From positions 35,001-99,000 of the forward strand of contig JAKOGI010002191.1 of the NCBI GenBank assembly GCA_029747015.1: a stretch of DNA of 64,000 nucleotides, in the 5' to 3' direction. Every line of letters starts with the position of its first letter. Position 1 is the first letter of the stretch. Source of the stretch: Carnegiea gigantea. Taxonomy: Eukaryota > Streptophyta > Magnoliopsida > Caryophyllales > Cactaceae. This document shows, piece after piece, positions 1 through 18,703 of the stretch. Under the pieces are notes generated by a model. The model had not been told where the DNA came from, searched no databases, and was given only the letters and a program-made list of their open reading frames with translations. The position numbers and the translations under genes were made by a program.

Positions 1-150
1 ATGAAGGGGTTGGTTGAAGTTGGTTGAGGTGGGTTGAGGTAGGTTGAGGTTGGTTGAAGTGGGTTGAAGTGGGTTGAAGTTGGTATATTTTTTTCAGGTA
101 GATTGAAGTAAGTTGAAGTGGGTTAAAATAGGTTGAAGAGGGCTAAGGTT
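1..150. repeat. Degenerate GGTTGAAGTG minisatellite
   Basis: About 15 imperfect head-to-tail copies of a 10-bp unit close to GGTTGAAGTG or GGTTGAGGTT fill the first 150 bases. They fade into unique sequence near base 160. The array probably continues to the left of the window, so its full length is unknown. It lies beyond the 3' end of the delta-COP gene and shows no coding potential. Confidence 0.8.
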
Positions 151-159
151 GGTATATCT

Positions 160-1625
160 AAAATGACCTACGAAAAGAACAGGGCCTTAAGACACTTTCA
201 AATTAGATGAATTGTACTTTTTTATCATGAAAATGGGGTAAATTGGCTCATATAATACAAAGAAGAAGAGGAATGAACCTAAGAATTCATGTATTTAAGA
301 TCTCAATATTGACCAATAGGTTGAAATCAAAATCTTACTGATAAGTTAATACATAATATTTGTCTAGTTTCGCCTCTTAAACAAGTTGGCATCTAAATAT
401 ATTTTCTTTAGGGGCTACGAGATATATAACTAAGAATACCGTTTTGTTAAAAGTAAACTGTAACCTCTCTTTCCTCCTCCCTCTTGAGCACCTTAATTTC
501 TTCTTTCTTAGGGGCTACCATTGGCTAAAAAGTCACTGGTATGTCCAAGCTATCAATGTTACTCCTAGTGTTTTTTACTATGATAATAAATATTCTCTTC
601 ATTTGTGAGAGTCTTTCTATATCATATTCTAATGAGTGGTACTGTCACTCTAGCTTGTATGAGATCGAATTGTTAATTGATTCTAAGGTTAGTTTGCAAT
701 AGACATCATATTTTTGAATTTAGACAACTACGACAGATAAATATTATGAATAAGAAAATTATACAAGATTTGTAGTTCCCTTTATTAGAATTATATTATA
801 AGACAACAATTAAGAAGAAGAAAAGTATTCAGAAGAGTTTTAATTAGTTTCCTCCATTGAAATGCTTATTTTATTGTTTTCGTTATGAATTTGAGTGTGA
901 TACTTATTTTAGATGTCGTATAACCTTCAATTATGAATTCATCATTTACTTTAACAAAAAAACCAAAAAATATTACTTCTTTGCCCAATAAAGTCATAAA
1001 CCCATCCAAGCTTAAATTTGTTTCTCCCGCTACAAGTAAATAACATTTAACCCACTAGATTACATTGAGTCTTACCAATAAAGAGAATCTACATGAAAAC
1101 CTCTACTCTTCACCACGTTGAGGCTTGTTGATAGAGAAAGACTAGATAAGAGGACACTGCTTTTTATAAGTAGACGGCAGCTCACAAAGACATCGAGACC
1201 GAAATACAACACTGTGGTGAATTCTAAAATTTGCCTACATAAGCTTCACGACTCAGGAGCACAACTTTAGCTCAAGTGAGGACCCCGGAACCCCAAAGAA
1301 GCTTACAGAAAAAAACCTAACAATCAATTCCAATTATCATTATGCATAAAAGAGGTACACACATGAACACAAAATCCTTAAAATTTCCATGCTAGAGCTC
1401 AAATTTTAGTTGTTGTTCTCAAAATTTTGTCAACAAAATCAATCTTAGGAAGGTTACCAGGACCAAAATTGCCTTAAGAACTTAAAAATATTGAGCTCAG
1501 CTATCATGGCCTAAATGAAAGAATAAGAAGGGACTCTGGATTTTTCAGTACTTTTTCTGAAAAAGATTGCACTTCATAGAAGCTTCCCAGCAGTGACTAA
1601 ACTGTTATTAGAAGATGTTTGGGGC
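160..1625. other. Non-coding sequence downstream of delta-COP, including its 3' UTR
   Basis: No protein homology was recognised on either strand. The part next to base 1625 should be the 3' UTR of the minus-strand delta-COP gene, whose TGA stop is at 1626-1628. I could not place the polyadenylation site with confidence. The rest is AT-rich intergenic DNA. Confidence 0.5.
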
Positions 1626-9627
<8,002 letters not shown>

Positions 9628-10107
9628 TTTGTTCCCTTGCCAAATCCAACTGAGAATGTAGGCTTTTCAGTGGACCCCACCAACTACAACAACAATGGAA
9701 ACTTATCATTAAAAAAAAAAATAAAAATTGTAGCTTTGATCCATGCATGGGACAAAGGAGTGATGAGAGATTACATTTCCTCCCTTAAAAACAGAAATTC
9801 GTTTAGTCAATATGTGAAATTAAATATATAAAAACGCATCCCTCCAACCTCTTCCTTTTTTCCAAAAACAAAAAACTCTATTACTTAAATAACAATTGGC
9901 CAATTTTTGATGCCCATTTTACCAAATGCTGAGGCAATCTATCCACCTTCAATAATCAATTTGAGCGACTACCAAGCGATCAATGAGTATAATGTATATG
10001 ATCTAGAAATAAAACAGTAATAAACCAAATCGCATGATTTGCACCCAACAAAACCAATCAGACATTAAATTTGACGAGGATGATCCAAAATGTTCTTCGA
10101 AACTTAC

Positions 10108-10255
10108 TAAACAGGTCACTGGGAGAAAGAGATTTGGAAATTGATGAACCTCGCATTGAATTCGTCGAAATGCAGAAACTTGAGAATGACAGAGTGAGGG
10201 GGGAGAGAGAGAGAGAGAAGGAGAGAGTTTTGAAGAGGTCAGAGGGGTGAGAGAG
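10108..10255 (-). other. Probable delta-COP 5' leader exon, (CT)n rich
   Basis: Read on the minus strand this stretch begins with CT-rich sequence containing (CT)n near 10,200-10,225, typical of plant 5' leaders. It ends at a strong donor, TTTA|GTAAGT, whose intron starts at 10,107. A second leader segment must end at the ATG (9625-9627); likely acceptors lie in TGTTGTAG or ATTCTCAG just upstream of that ATG. One short upstream ATG is present. Exon limits are inferred and the transcription start is not determined. Confidence 0.5.
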
Positions 10256-10299
10256 GATTGGGAGGGTGTAAATACTTCTATGACAATTCTTCTAAGCTA

Positions 10300-10307
10300 C
10301 CACGTCA
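10300..10307 (-). promoter_or_regulatory. TGACGTGG box (UPRE-like) upstream of delta-COP
   Basis: The minus strand reads TGACGTGG, an exact match to the unfolded-protein-response element TGACGTG(G/A) bound by XBP1/ATF6-type and plant bZIP60/bZIP28-type factors. It lies about 50 bp upstream of the CT-rich leader. That placement would suit a secretory-pathway gene. ACGT-core boxes also bind other bZIP factors, and an 8-bp match can occur by chance. Confidence 0.4.
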
Positions 10308-10487
10308 TACTAAGCAAAACGATTGAATAGGGCTTCATTTTTTCTTTTATTTCTTTTGTTTAAAACTCCTTTGCAAGCAATTTTTTTTTATTTTTGACTT
10401 TTTTTGGGAGGGGGGAAAAGAAGGGGACAATTCACTAAATATGGACAATGATTTTTCCGCCGAGGAAATCACATTATCCACGAATAT

Positions 10488-10501
10488 TCATACTATAATA
10501 C
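10488..10501. repeat. Left target-site duplication of the LINE (14 bp)
   Basis: TCATACTATAATAC at 10,488-10,501 is repeated exactly at 15,996-16,009, directly after the A-rich 3' tail of the LINE. This defines the insertion as 10,502-15,995. Confidence 0.9.
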
Positions 10502-10767
10502 GGACAAGATCGGGAGTTCTGAGTTGGACTCAGTCTCTCCTCTCTAGGGCGCCCAAACCCTAGAGTGTGTGAGTTTTTGCCTTTGATCCTATCGTAAGGC
10601 TGGAGATTGATCGTGACTCACCCCTTTGTAGGTGTCTGGGTTATCAACTTGTTTGATTCTTATCATTGGTCGGGCAAAATTCTTCTCGGGGCCCTTGCAC
10701 TCAATCGCGACGCAACTAGGGCTCGTATTCGGGGGATTTCTTGCGGAATACACAACTATCCAAATCA

Positions 10768-11826
10768 ATGGCTTCGGGTTTGGAGGAGGCTTGGAGTCGC
10801 TTATCATTAATGGAAGAGGAGGAACAGGTGGTCATATGTGATGATGACGAGTCGGAGGAACGGATTGAACAGATCTCGCTGTGCTTGTGGGGAAACTCCT
10901 CACTGAGAGCTACTTCAATCCAGAGGCGACGAAAGCGGTGTTACAGAACATTTGGAAGCCAGCTCGAGGAGTAATAATACGTGAGTTAGATAAGAACTTA
11001 TTTTCCTTTCAATTTTTCTCGACTGCAGACAAAGAACATGTCCTGAATGAGGGGCCGTGGGCTTTTGACGGGCATCTTCTCTTGCTGAAAGAGATTATGG
11101 GACCTGAACAGCCAGCAGATGTCAAGTTTGACATGGCGCGATTCTGGGTAAAGGCATACTCAGTGCCCCCCTTAAAACAAACAATGGGATTTGCCAAGGT
11201 TCTGGGGACCCAACTCGGCACTTTTCTGGGGTGTGATGAAGCCAACCTATATTGTGGAGCGGATAAATTTGTGAACTTTCAAGTCGAAATTGACATTACA
11301 AAACCACTTAGAAGAGGACTCCGCATGATAGTTCGAGGAAAGGTGTTGTGGATTGGTCTTGGGTATGTAAAGTTGCCTGATTTTTGTTATGGGCCATGTC
11401 CTAAAGGGTTGTGATGTGAGAGACCCCGAGTTAGATGTGGTTGATCTTCAATATGGTGAATGGTTACGAGCTTCACCGGTTAAATCGAAGAAGCGGCATA
11501 CAGAGAATGAGAGGCAGGAAGAACAGAAATTATTCAAGGCTTTTCAGAAGAATAGAGAGGCCTTAAAAGCTCGAATGCAACTGAAGTTTGAAGACCCAGG
11601 GTCCCAGAACCGGAATATGGGCCTGAGCAACCATGGGAGGGAAGATATGGTTATGAATGACGAACAAGCAGTACAGGTAGGAAATGAAGTATTCAAACGG
11701 AAGAAGCAAGATATGGTGAATGGTCGTGAGAGGGATCGAGATGATGGGGCCTGCAGTAACTTGTCTAATATCGTGGAATCAGTTAATCACGAGGAGGTTG
11801 TGAGGCAACCCCACCAAGGGCCATAA
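10768..11826 (+). pseudogene. LINE ORF1 (DUF4283 / zinc-knuckle RNA-binding protein), frameshifted
   Basis: ORF1 of plant L1 elements encodes a nucleic-acid-binding chaperone. The start at 10,768 gives MASGLEEAWSRLSL and an acidic stretch. A one-base loss near 10,880 moves the frame to one reading LVGKLLTESYFNPEA, KPARGV and FFSTADKEHVLNEGPWAF, typical of the DUF4283 region. Near 11,395 the CX2CX4HX4C zinc knuckle is damaged: the first Cys (DFCYG) and the GHVLKGC end are in different frames, as if about 14 bases including the second Cys were lost. The tail is basic and ends at TAA 11,824-11,826. Confidence 0.85.
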
Positions 11827-14800
11827 AGGTCCTATGCTTAAACTACCAGGGGCTTGGCGAACCCCAGGCAGGAAGAGACCTTCGTAGCTTGATACGAAGG
11901 GAGAAGCCAAGTTTGGTCTTTCTATTGGAAACCAAACTAAGTAGTGTCGCGATGAGAACCTTAACGGAGAAGGTTTTGGGTGGGAGGGGAGGAGAGTTTT
12001 ATGGGATTTATGTTGATGCTCGAGGACGGGCTGGGGGCCTAGCTCTTCTATGGCTTAAAGATGTCCAGGTGACACTATTATTGCAGTCATCAAACCATGT
12101 TGATGTAGAAATTGGAGGAGTAGATGGCAAATCCGGATGGCGATTCACAGGTGTGTATGGGTGGCCTTAATCACACAATAAGCTAAAGACCTGTGATCTA
12201 TTACGTGATCTAAAACTACATTCAAGACTACCGTGGCTTATAAGGGGTGATCTGAATGAAATCTTATATCACCACGAAAAATCTGGGGGCTCCCCGAAGC
12301 CTGACCATGTGCTTGAAGAATTTCAACACATATTGGCCGAATGTGGCCTGATGGACTTGGGTTATGCCGGCAGCGAGTTCACATGGTGGAACCGTAGGGA
12401 TGGCCAAGCGTCCATTAAAGAACGTCTCGACAGATTCTGCGATAATGTGGAGTGGGTTGCTCAGTTTCCCTCGTATAGAGCAACCCATGTGGACGAAAGG
12501 GTTTCTGACCATTTGCCTATCTTACTTGATATGAGACCAGTCAATCGAAGGCTGAAGAGGGGGAAGTGTAGGAGGTTTAAGATGATATGGGTTAATGATG
12601 ATCGGTGCGATAAGGAGGTGGAGGAGTCTTGGGCTCAGTGTGTGTCAAACAATGCTGTGGAAACTTGCATGAATAAAGTTGAAAAATGCTTGTCTATGCT
12701 TCAACACTTGAATTGGTCAGAGTACGGAAATGTTCAAAAGGAAATTAGCCTTTGTAAAGAGAGGTTGCAATGAGCTACAAATGTTTAGGCACGATCGCTA
12801 ATCCTGGACAAACTGCGGGAGTGGAGGAGGCGTGAGGAGGTTCTCTGGTGGTAAAGGTCCCAAGTAGACTTTTTACGATATAGAGACAAGGACACTGGTT
12901 GGTTCCATAACAAAGCTAGTGTCAGAAGAACCATCAATAACATTTCGGAACTGAGAGGGAAGGATGGCATGCTTTATGCGAATGACCAGGATATGGAGCG
13001 CATCATTGTGAGCTATTTTGAGTTGCTTTTTACCTCGACAGCGCCTACAAACTGTAGCGATATCATCGACTTGATTCCAACCAAGGTCTTGGCTAGTATG
13101 AGAACTAGGTGGGAACGACCATATACTAACTAGCATGAGAACTAGGTTGGAACGACCACATACTAAGGCGGAAGTAGAGGTGGCGCTCAACCAGATGAAA
13201 CCAAGCAAGGCCCCGGGGCCAGATGGCATGAACCCGTTTTTCTACCAACACTATTGGGGCACAGTAGGCAATGATGTCAGTGCTGCGGTTCTAGCGATCT
13301 TGGGGGGAGTCCAATCCTAGAGGGCCTTAACCACACGTATGTGACTCTTATCCCAAAGAAACATAAATCGGTGGATGTTAGCGATTTTCGACCAATAAGT
13401 CTGTGTAATGTGCTTTACAAGCTAGTGACAAAGGTAATCACGAATCGACTGAAAGAGATTCTACCAAGCATTATTTCTGATAACCAAAGTGCATTTGCTT
13501 GGGAAGGATGATTATGGCTAATGTGTTGATTGCATTTGAGGTGTTTCACTCTATGCATTACCACTCGGGAGTGAATAGGGGTATGGCCATTAAGCTTGAC
13601 ATGTCCAAAGTATATGATCAAGTCAAATGGCTGTTTTTGAGACAAGTTATGCTGAAGCTAGGCTTTAGTTCGAGTTGGGTTAATCTGGTGATGAATTGTG
13701 TCGAGTCGGCGACTTTTTCTTTCTTACTTAATGGGGAGCCGAGGGGTCTTGTTAAACCCTCACGCGGTCTTCGGCAAGGTAACCCTATTTCCCCTTACTT
13801 GTTCTTATTTTGTGCAGAAGGCCTCTCATATTTACTGGATAATGCTGTGCTTATAGGAAGTCTTCAAGGGCATCGGATCTATCAGGGGGCCCCTGTAATC
13901 TGGCACCTATTATTTGCGGATGATACCATGATTTTTTGCAGAGCCAACGAGACCCAAGCTGATGAGGTGAAGCATATTTTGACTCAATACGAAGTTGCTT
14001 CAGGTCGACATATTAACTTCGATAAGTCGCAGGTCGTGTTTAGTAAGGGTATTCCTCAGGAACAATGCAACAGTATCTTGATCAAGCTTGATATTCGAGA
14101 GGTGCTCGCTCACGACAAATACTTGGGCCTTCCAACTTATGTGGGTCGTTCCAAGAAAAAGCCTTTTCTCAGCATCAAAGATTGAGTCTGTAAAAGGCTC
14201 CATGGATGGATAAATCGTTTACCTCTCATGGGCCGGTCGGGAGGTGCTTATTAAAGCTGTCGCACAAGCCATCCCGACGTATGCTATCAGTATCTTTAGG
14301 TTCCCGAGTGAGTTATGTAACGACATCCAAGCCTTGATCAATAGATTCTGGTGGGGGCACTCCACTGATGCTAGGAAAATTCATCTCGTGGGCAGAGATC
14401 GACTTTGTCGGAGTAAATATGATGGAGGTTTGGGCTGTCGTGATTTGGAAGCGTTTAACAGTGCATTACTGGCTCGACAACTGTGGTGTTTAATGTTTAA
14501 TACAAGCTCTCTCGTATACCGGGTCTTACAAGCTGTGTATTTCCCACGTTATGGGTTGATGGAGGCCCTACTGGGGCATCGGCCGAGTTTTACATAGCGT
14601 AGTTTATGGGGGGTTTGTTGGATAGTGGAGGAGGGGTCTAGATGGAGGGTGGGGAATGGATTTGCTTTGAATATGTTGGAAGCTAAGTGGATCCCTAGGC
14701 CGAACACGTTTAAGGTTGTCACGCCTTATAACCTGCATTTCTCTCTCTTACGGGTTGGTGACCTTATTGACTCCGAACAAAGAACATGGAGGGAGGATAT

Positions 14801-15959
14801 GGTGAATGCCATTTTTCTTCCGGTCGATGCTGAGATTATCAAGCTTATCCCGTTGAGCATCCACTTGCCCCCGACAGGATAGTTTGGCACTACTCTTCAT
14901 GTGGAGAACTTACGGTCTGCAGTGCCTACCATTTTATCCAGATGTGAAAGTGGACTGGAGAAGCTCGATATAGTGTGGACAGTGCTCAAGGTGGGTGGAA
15001 GGTGATTTGGGGGCTTGACACGCCTCCAAGAATCAAACTGTTTGGATGGCACTGTTGTGCGTGTGCCCTTCCCACCACGGCAAGGTTGGCACATTGGATT
15101 CCAAGTTTCTCCATGAGATGTGATGTCTGTGGTGCGGCTAAGGATTCTGATATTCATGCTCTCTTTAGGTGCCCATTAGCTCTTTCAGTTTGGGAAGAAA
15201 CTTCTTTCTTGGCGTTGGTTGAAACGTGCTCCTTTAATACAGTTTGGAATATGTTATTCTATACGAAAGATATGTTGGAAAAGGGGCAATGGATGGCATT
15301 TATTACGGTGGCCTGGAGTGTTTGGGGCTTCGAAATCGCTTCTTGTTTGAGAATGTGACCACAGTGAATTCAAGGATGGGGTGGAAGGTCCTCAGATTTT
15401 TGCATGATTATCAACAAGCCCAGCATTGTGAACAAGTTAGCGAAAAGCATGAGGACACTGGCTGGAGATGCCCAGACACCGGCATATGTAAGCTGAACTT
15501 CAACGCAACCAAGCTAGGAGATGGGGGACATGGTAAGGCGTGGTGGCTAGAGACAGTGAAGGAGATGTTGTGGTCTCGGCTGTACAACAGGGGACAGGCT
15601 TCTTGGGCCCGGAAATGGAAGAAGCTCAAGCATGCACGTTCGCTATCCAGATGGCCCGGCAAAATGGTTTGCAGCAAGTGATTCTTGAAAAAGATTGCCT
15701 CTCGTTGATATCGAAGTTAAAGAAGAATCAGCAGCTAACTTCGGATGTGGGACTCTTAGTTGACGATATTATACAACTTGGCAATGAATTTGATTTTTGT
15801 GCGTTTAATTTTGTTGGCAGGGACGGTAACAAAGTAGCCCATGCTTTAGCTCATCTTAAGCCCTATGTCTCGAGTCCTCAAGTTTGGCTTCAAGATGGAC
15901 CAGATTGTGTTTTTGATCTGGCTTTAGATGATTTCTGTTCTTACTTGGAGGTCACTTAA
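11823..15959 (+). pseudogene. LINE ORF2: endonuclease-reverse transcriptase-RNase H, multiply disrupted
   Basis: The endonuclease begins IKVLCLNYQGLG (the expected initiator ATG is ATA) and shows LLETK, GVYGWP, GDLNEI and SDHLPIL; TAA at 12,168 breaks it. Further stops occur near 12,771 and 12,853. The reverse transcriptase shows PSKAPGPDG, DFRPISL, a GLRQGNPISPYLF loop and the catalytic FADD at 13,913-13,924. Frameshifts lie near 13,120 (a 37-bp duplication), 13,310, 13,500 and 14,185. Downstream are a zf-RVT-like region (FRCPLALSVWE) and RNase H at about 15,460-15,920. The first catalytic Asp of the RNase H appears replaced (NFNAT), while EMEEAQA, LEKDCLSL and GRDGNKVAHALA remain. Plainly a pseudogene. 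Confidence 0.92.
13093..13166 (+). repeat. 37-bp tandem duplication inside the LINE reverse transcriptase
   Basis: Positions 13,093-13,129 and 13,130-13,166 are two adjacent copies of one 37-bp segment, beginning CTAGTATGAGAACTAGG and CTAGCATGAGAACTAGG. They differ at a few bases. Since 37 is not a multiple of three, the duplication shifts the frame and creates an immediate TAG. Confidence 0.93.
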
Positions 15960-15995
15960 TAAAATCCTCTTCCCATTTGATCAAAAAAACAAAAA

Positions 15996-16009
15996 TCATA
16001 CTATAATAC
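15996..16009. repeat. Right target-site duplication of the LINE (14 bp)
   Basis: Exact second copy of TCATACTATAATAC found at 10,488-10,501, following the A-rich LINE tail. Confidence 0.9.
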
Positions 16010-16650
16010 CAAAATGTCCTTAGCTGAAAATAAGTAATAGCAGGATCTCATGTGTGCGATATCATTTCCTTTCCTTTCATGACCTTGCTTGGTGCATTGC
16101 TTAAATTATTATTTTTTATTGACAAATATTACTTAAATTATGCTTGCACATATAAGAAGGTCAAAGCAACTATTACTTTTTTTTCTTAAATAAAAAAATT
16201 AACCTTATTTAATTTGTTTCTTCTCTACTGTGTATTCTATTGAAGCATAATTTCAGAGGCAAATTGTTTCATCTGTTTTTCATTTGAATAATTTAGACTC
16301 AATATTTATTTTAATATATCTCACATTGATGTTCTTCTCATTTTGAATGAATTACTCTATATTAAAATTCAATTACATGCCAACATGTAAAACAATGGAT
16401 GAATTATTTAGTCAAAACTTTCAGATTCACAAGGAATCTATTCGAGAAGAAAAAATAAAATTAGGTATTAAATGGGAATATCTCTTCAATGTGAAGCACT
16501 CCAAAATTAAGAATGTTAGTGATGGTGCTAATCGACACTTGTGAGGAACTCATTAATTCATATGACAAGTATACAAGCGCATAAGAAATGTACGGTGAAA
16601 TCCAAAAGAGGAAAAGGCTCAAGTTCTACAAGAAGAACTTTTTGGGAATT
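16010..16650. other. AT-rich intergenic sequence
   Basis: No gene or transposon homology was recognised. A 65-codon open frame at 16,347-16,544 has no motif or family resemblance that I can see and is probably chance. Confidence 0.5.
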
Positions 16651-16659
16651 TAAAGTACC

Positions 16660-17863
16660 TAGTGGAACGGACACGGAATCTTCGACGGAAATTCGACAGA
16701 TTCAAAAAAATTCGCTGGAATTCCGACGGATTTTTCGATGGACCTATTTTCCGTAGGAATTCCAACGGATTCCGACGGAATTTCTGTCAGAAAATAAAAA
16801 AATTTTCGAAAAATTTTTCGCCCCGAGTTGAATGGAGGGAAAATTCAAAATTTTTAGAATATTTCGACAAAAAATTCCGATAGAATTCAGGTTCTGATGG
16901 AATTTTTGAGGGAATATTCTATCGGAAAATGAAAAGAATTTGAAAATTTTTTTAACTCCGAGTTGAATGGAGGGAAAATTAAAATTTTTTGAATATTCCG
17001 ACGGAAAAATCCGTGGGAAATTCTTTTATAAAACTCGCCCCACGCTTCATTTTTTTCGTTACTCATTTCATAAAATAGAGAGAGATAGAGAAAGAGAGGG
17101 AGCACTGCCACTTGCCATCACTCCACCAACACTTACCGCCATCTCACTGCCATCACCTCCTCTCGCCATCATTCATCGTCAACGTTTTGAGAAGGTTTTC
17201 TCGTGTGTAATTTGTACAAATTTGTAGTTAATTAAATATATACGTTGAATTTAATAATTTGTATAATTAGTTTGCATGTAATTATACAAATTTAATAGTT
17301 TATATAGTTAGTTTATTACGTTGATGTTAGTTTGTTAGAATGATAATTTGTTCTCAATTTTGTACTTTATTGTTAAAGAATATAATTTTTAATTAGTGAA
17401 GCATAATTTAACGCTAATATCAATTTAACGTCAATGATGAGAATTTATTGTGTATTAGATACATTGGAAAATATCTTTATAGTTCGGTACTATATTTTTT
17501 ATTTTTTAAAATAAATTTTATAAATTCCGACGAAATTTCCAATGGAATCCGGCTGGTTCCAACGGAATTCCACGGTTTCGAATGGAAATTCCAACGGAAT
17601 CTAACGGAATCCACAAAAAAAAAATTTTGGAAATCTTTTCCCGAATTTCTTTTGCATCCGACGGATGAGTCCGTCTGCCACCTAATTCCATCAGAATTTT
17701 GTCGGAGAAGCGGTCCAACGAACTTGCTATGTCAGAACACATTTTCGACCGGCCTTATTCCGACGGATCGGTTAGAATTTCCGTCAAAAAACTCATTTTC
17801 CGACAGAAAATGTTGCTTTTTCCGTCGGAAAATCCATCGAAAAAAACTGATTTGTTAGTAGTA
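16660..17863. mobile_element. CACTA-like (En/Spm) non-autonomous fragment rich in TCCGACGGA motifs
   Basis: Two blocks (about 16,665-17,010 and 17,525-17,850) are crowded with variants of TCCGACGGA / TCCGTCGGA, which resemble the short subterminal repeats of plant CACTA elements. The right edge reads TTTGTTAGTAGTA, close to the expected TAGTAGTG terminus with its last base changed. Between the blocks lies a CT- and GA-rich non-coding stretch (17,040-17,220). No transposase is present. I could not find a matching left CACTA terminus or a 3-bp duplication, so class and left border remain uncertain. Confidence 0.5.
16821..17002 (+). repeat. Pair of ~47-bp direct repeats within the CACTA-like fragment
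   Basis: The segment starting CCCCGAGTTGAATGGAGGG at 16,821 recurs as CTCCGAGTTGAATGGAGGG at 16,956, 135 bp downstream. Similarity continues through GAATAT(T)TCCGAC. The repeat is internal to the TCCGACGGA-rich left block. Confidence 0.75.
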
Positions 17864-18318
17864 ACATAAATTGTAGAGATCCAGATAACGCGATCTTGAA
17901 TCTCACAATTGGGGAGACAAGAAAAGTTAGCAGCTAAATAAATGAACCACACATGTTTCTATACTTTAGATCCATAATAAAAAATTTAGGAAACAAAAAT
18001 TTACAAATCCATTCAAATCGTGCCCTACAAATAACATGAAGTAGAATAATTAATATAAAAAGAAAGTTAAAAGAAAGAAGGCATGTAATAACCCATGATT
18101 AATCATTCTCAGCCTATATAAATTGCTCTAAGATAAGCAATAATAGGAAGAGCAAATGAGTTACAGAGATCGAGAACGATATATGCAGGCAATTACTTTT
18201 TTTAATAATGATGTAAAAAAAATGCAAAATTATAATTAAAAAAATGTATTTAGAAGTACGAAATATACAAAATCATCTGTTTAATATTTCAAGGTGATGC
18301 ACAACTGTAGTATGGTAA
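17864..18318. other. AT-rich intergenic sequence left of the Helitron
   Basis: No homology seen. Base 18,318 is the A of the A/T Helitron target dinucleotide. Confidence 0.5.
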
Positions 18319-18338
18319 TCTATATAATACATAAAAGC
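18319..18338 (+). other. Helitron 5' terminus
   Basis: TC start plus the TATATAATACATAAAAGC-type sequence common at plant Helitron left ends, preceded by the target A at 18,318. Confidence 0.8.
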
Positions 18339-18703
18339 AAAGTTTTAATAACTGTCATTTCCTTAACTCTCATTCACTTCAACTTTTTAACTGTTAGATT
18401 AAATGGTAGGTAAATTAGAGCCGTTCATTTATTTCAATCAATATACCAGCCAAGCAATCACTAAGACCTCCATCTTCTCTCTCCCCCTTATCATTCTCCA
18501 TGGGTCTAAAATCCAAATGGCCTCAGAATATTCCAGACCCCCTCTCTGCCCGTCTGCCTCTACACGCTGCTCCTCCCTCTCTCTCTCTCTTCTCAAGTGT
18601 CTGCCCTGTTCTTGCTTTCCCATGGCTTCCCCTGTCACTCTTCCCCTCTGCCTCTCTTCCCCTGTGTTTGTTTGGGTTTGTTTTCAAAAATTTATAAACA
18701 AAA

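Larger units (their letters stand above)
10502..15995 (+). mobile_element. Full-length L1-type LINE (non-LTR retrotransposon) with RNase H
   Basis: This element of about 5.5 kb has a 5' UTR (10,502-10,767), ORF1, ORF2 and a short A-rich tail (CAAAAAAACAAAAA), between 14-bp target-site duplications. ORF2 has the plant L1 order: endonuclease, reverse transcriptase, Cys/His zf-RVT-type domain, RNase H. The perfect duplication and complete 5' end indicate a full-length insertion. Multiple stops, frameshifts, a deletion and a 37-bp duplication mean it cannot encode its machinery now. It is transcribed away from the delta-COP promoter, which lies a few hundred bases to its left. Confidence 0.93.

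Noticed and set aside
1..150. Telomeric repeat
   Set aside because: The unit is about 10 bp, not the TTTAGGG plant telomere heptamer, and has no perfect runs.
16626..16645. CTACAAGAAGAAC as the left end of a CACTA element
   Set aside because: It resembles some CACTA ends (CACTACAAGAA) but lacks the CA start and does not match the right end TTAGTAGTA inverted.
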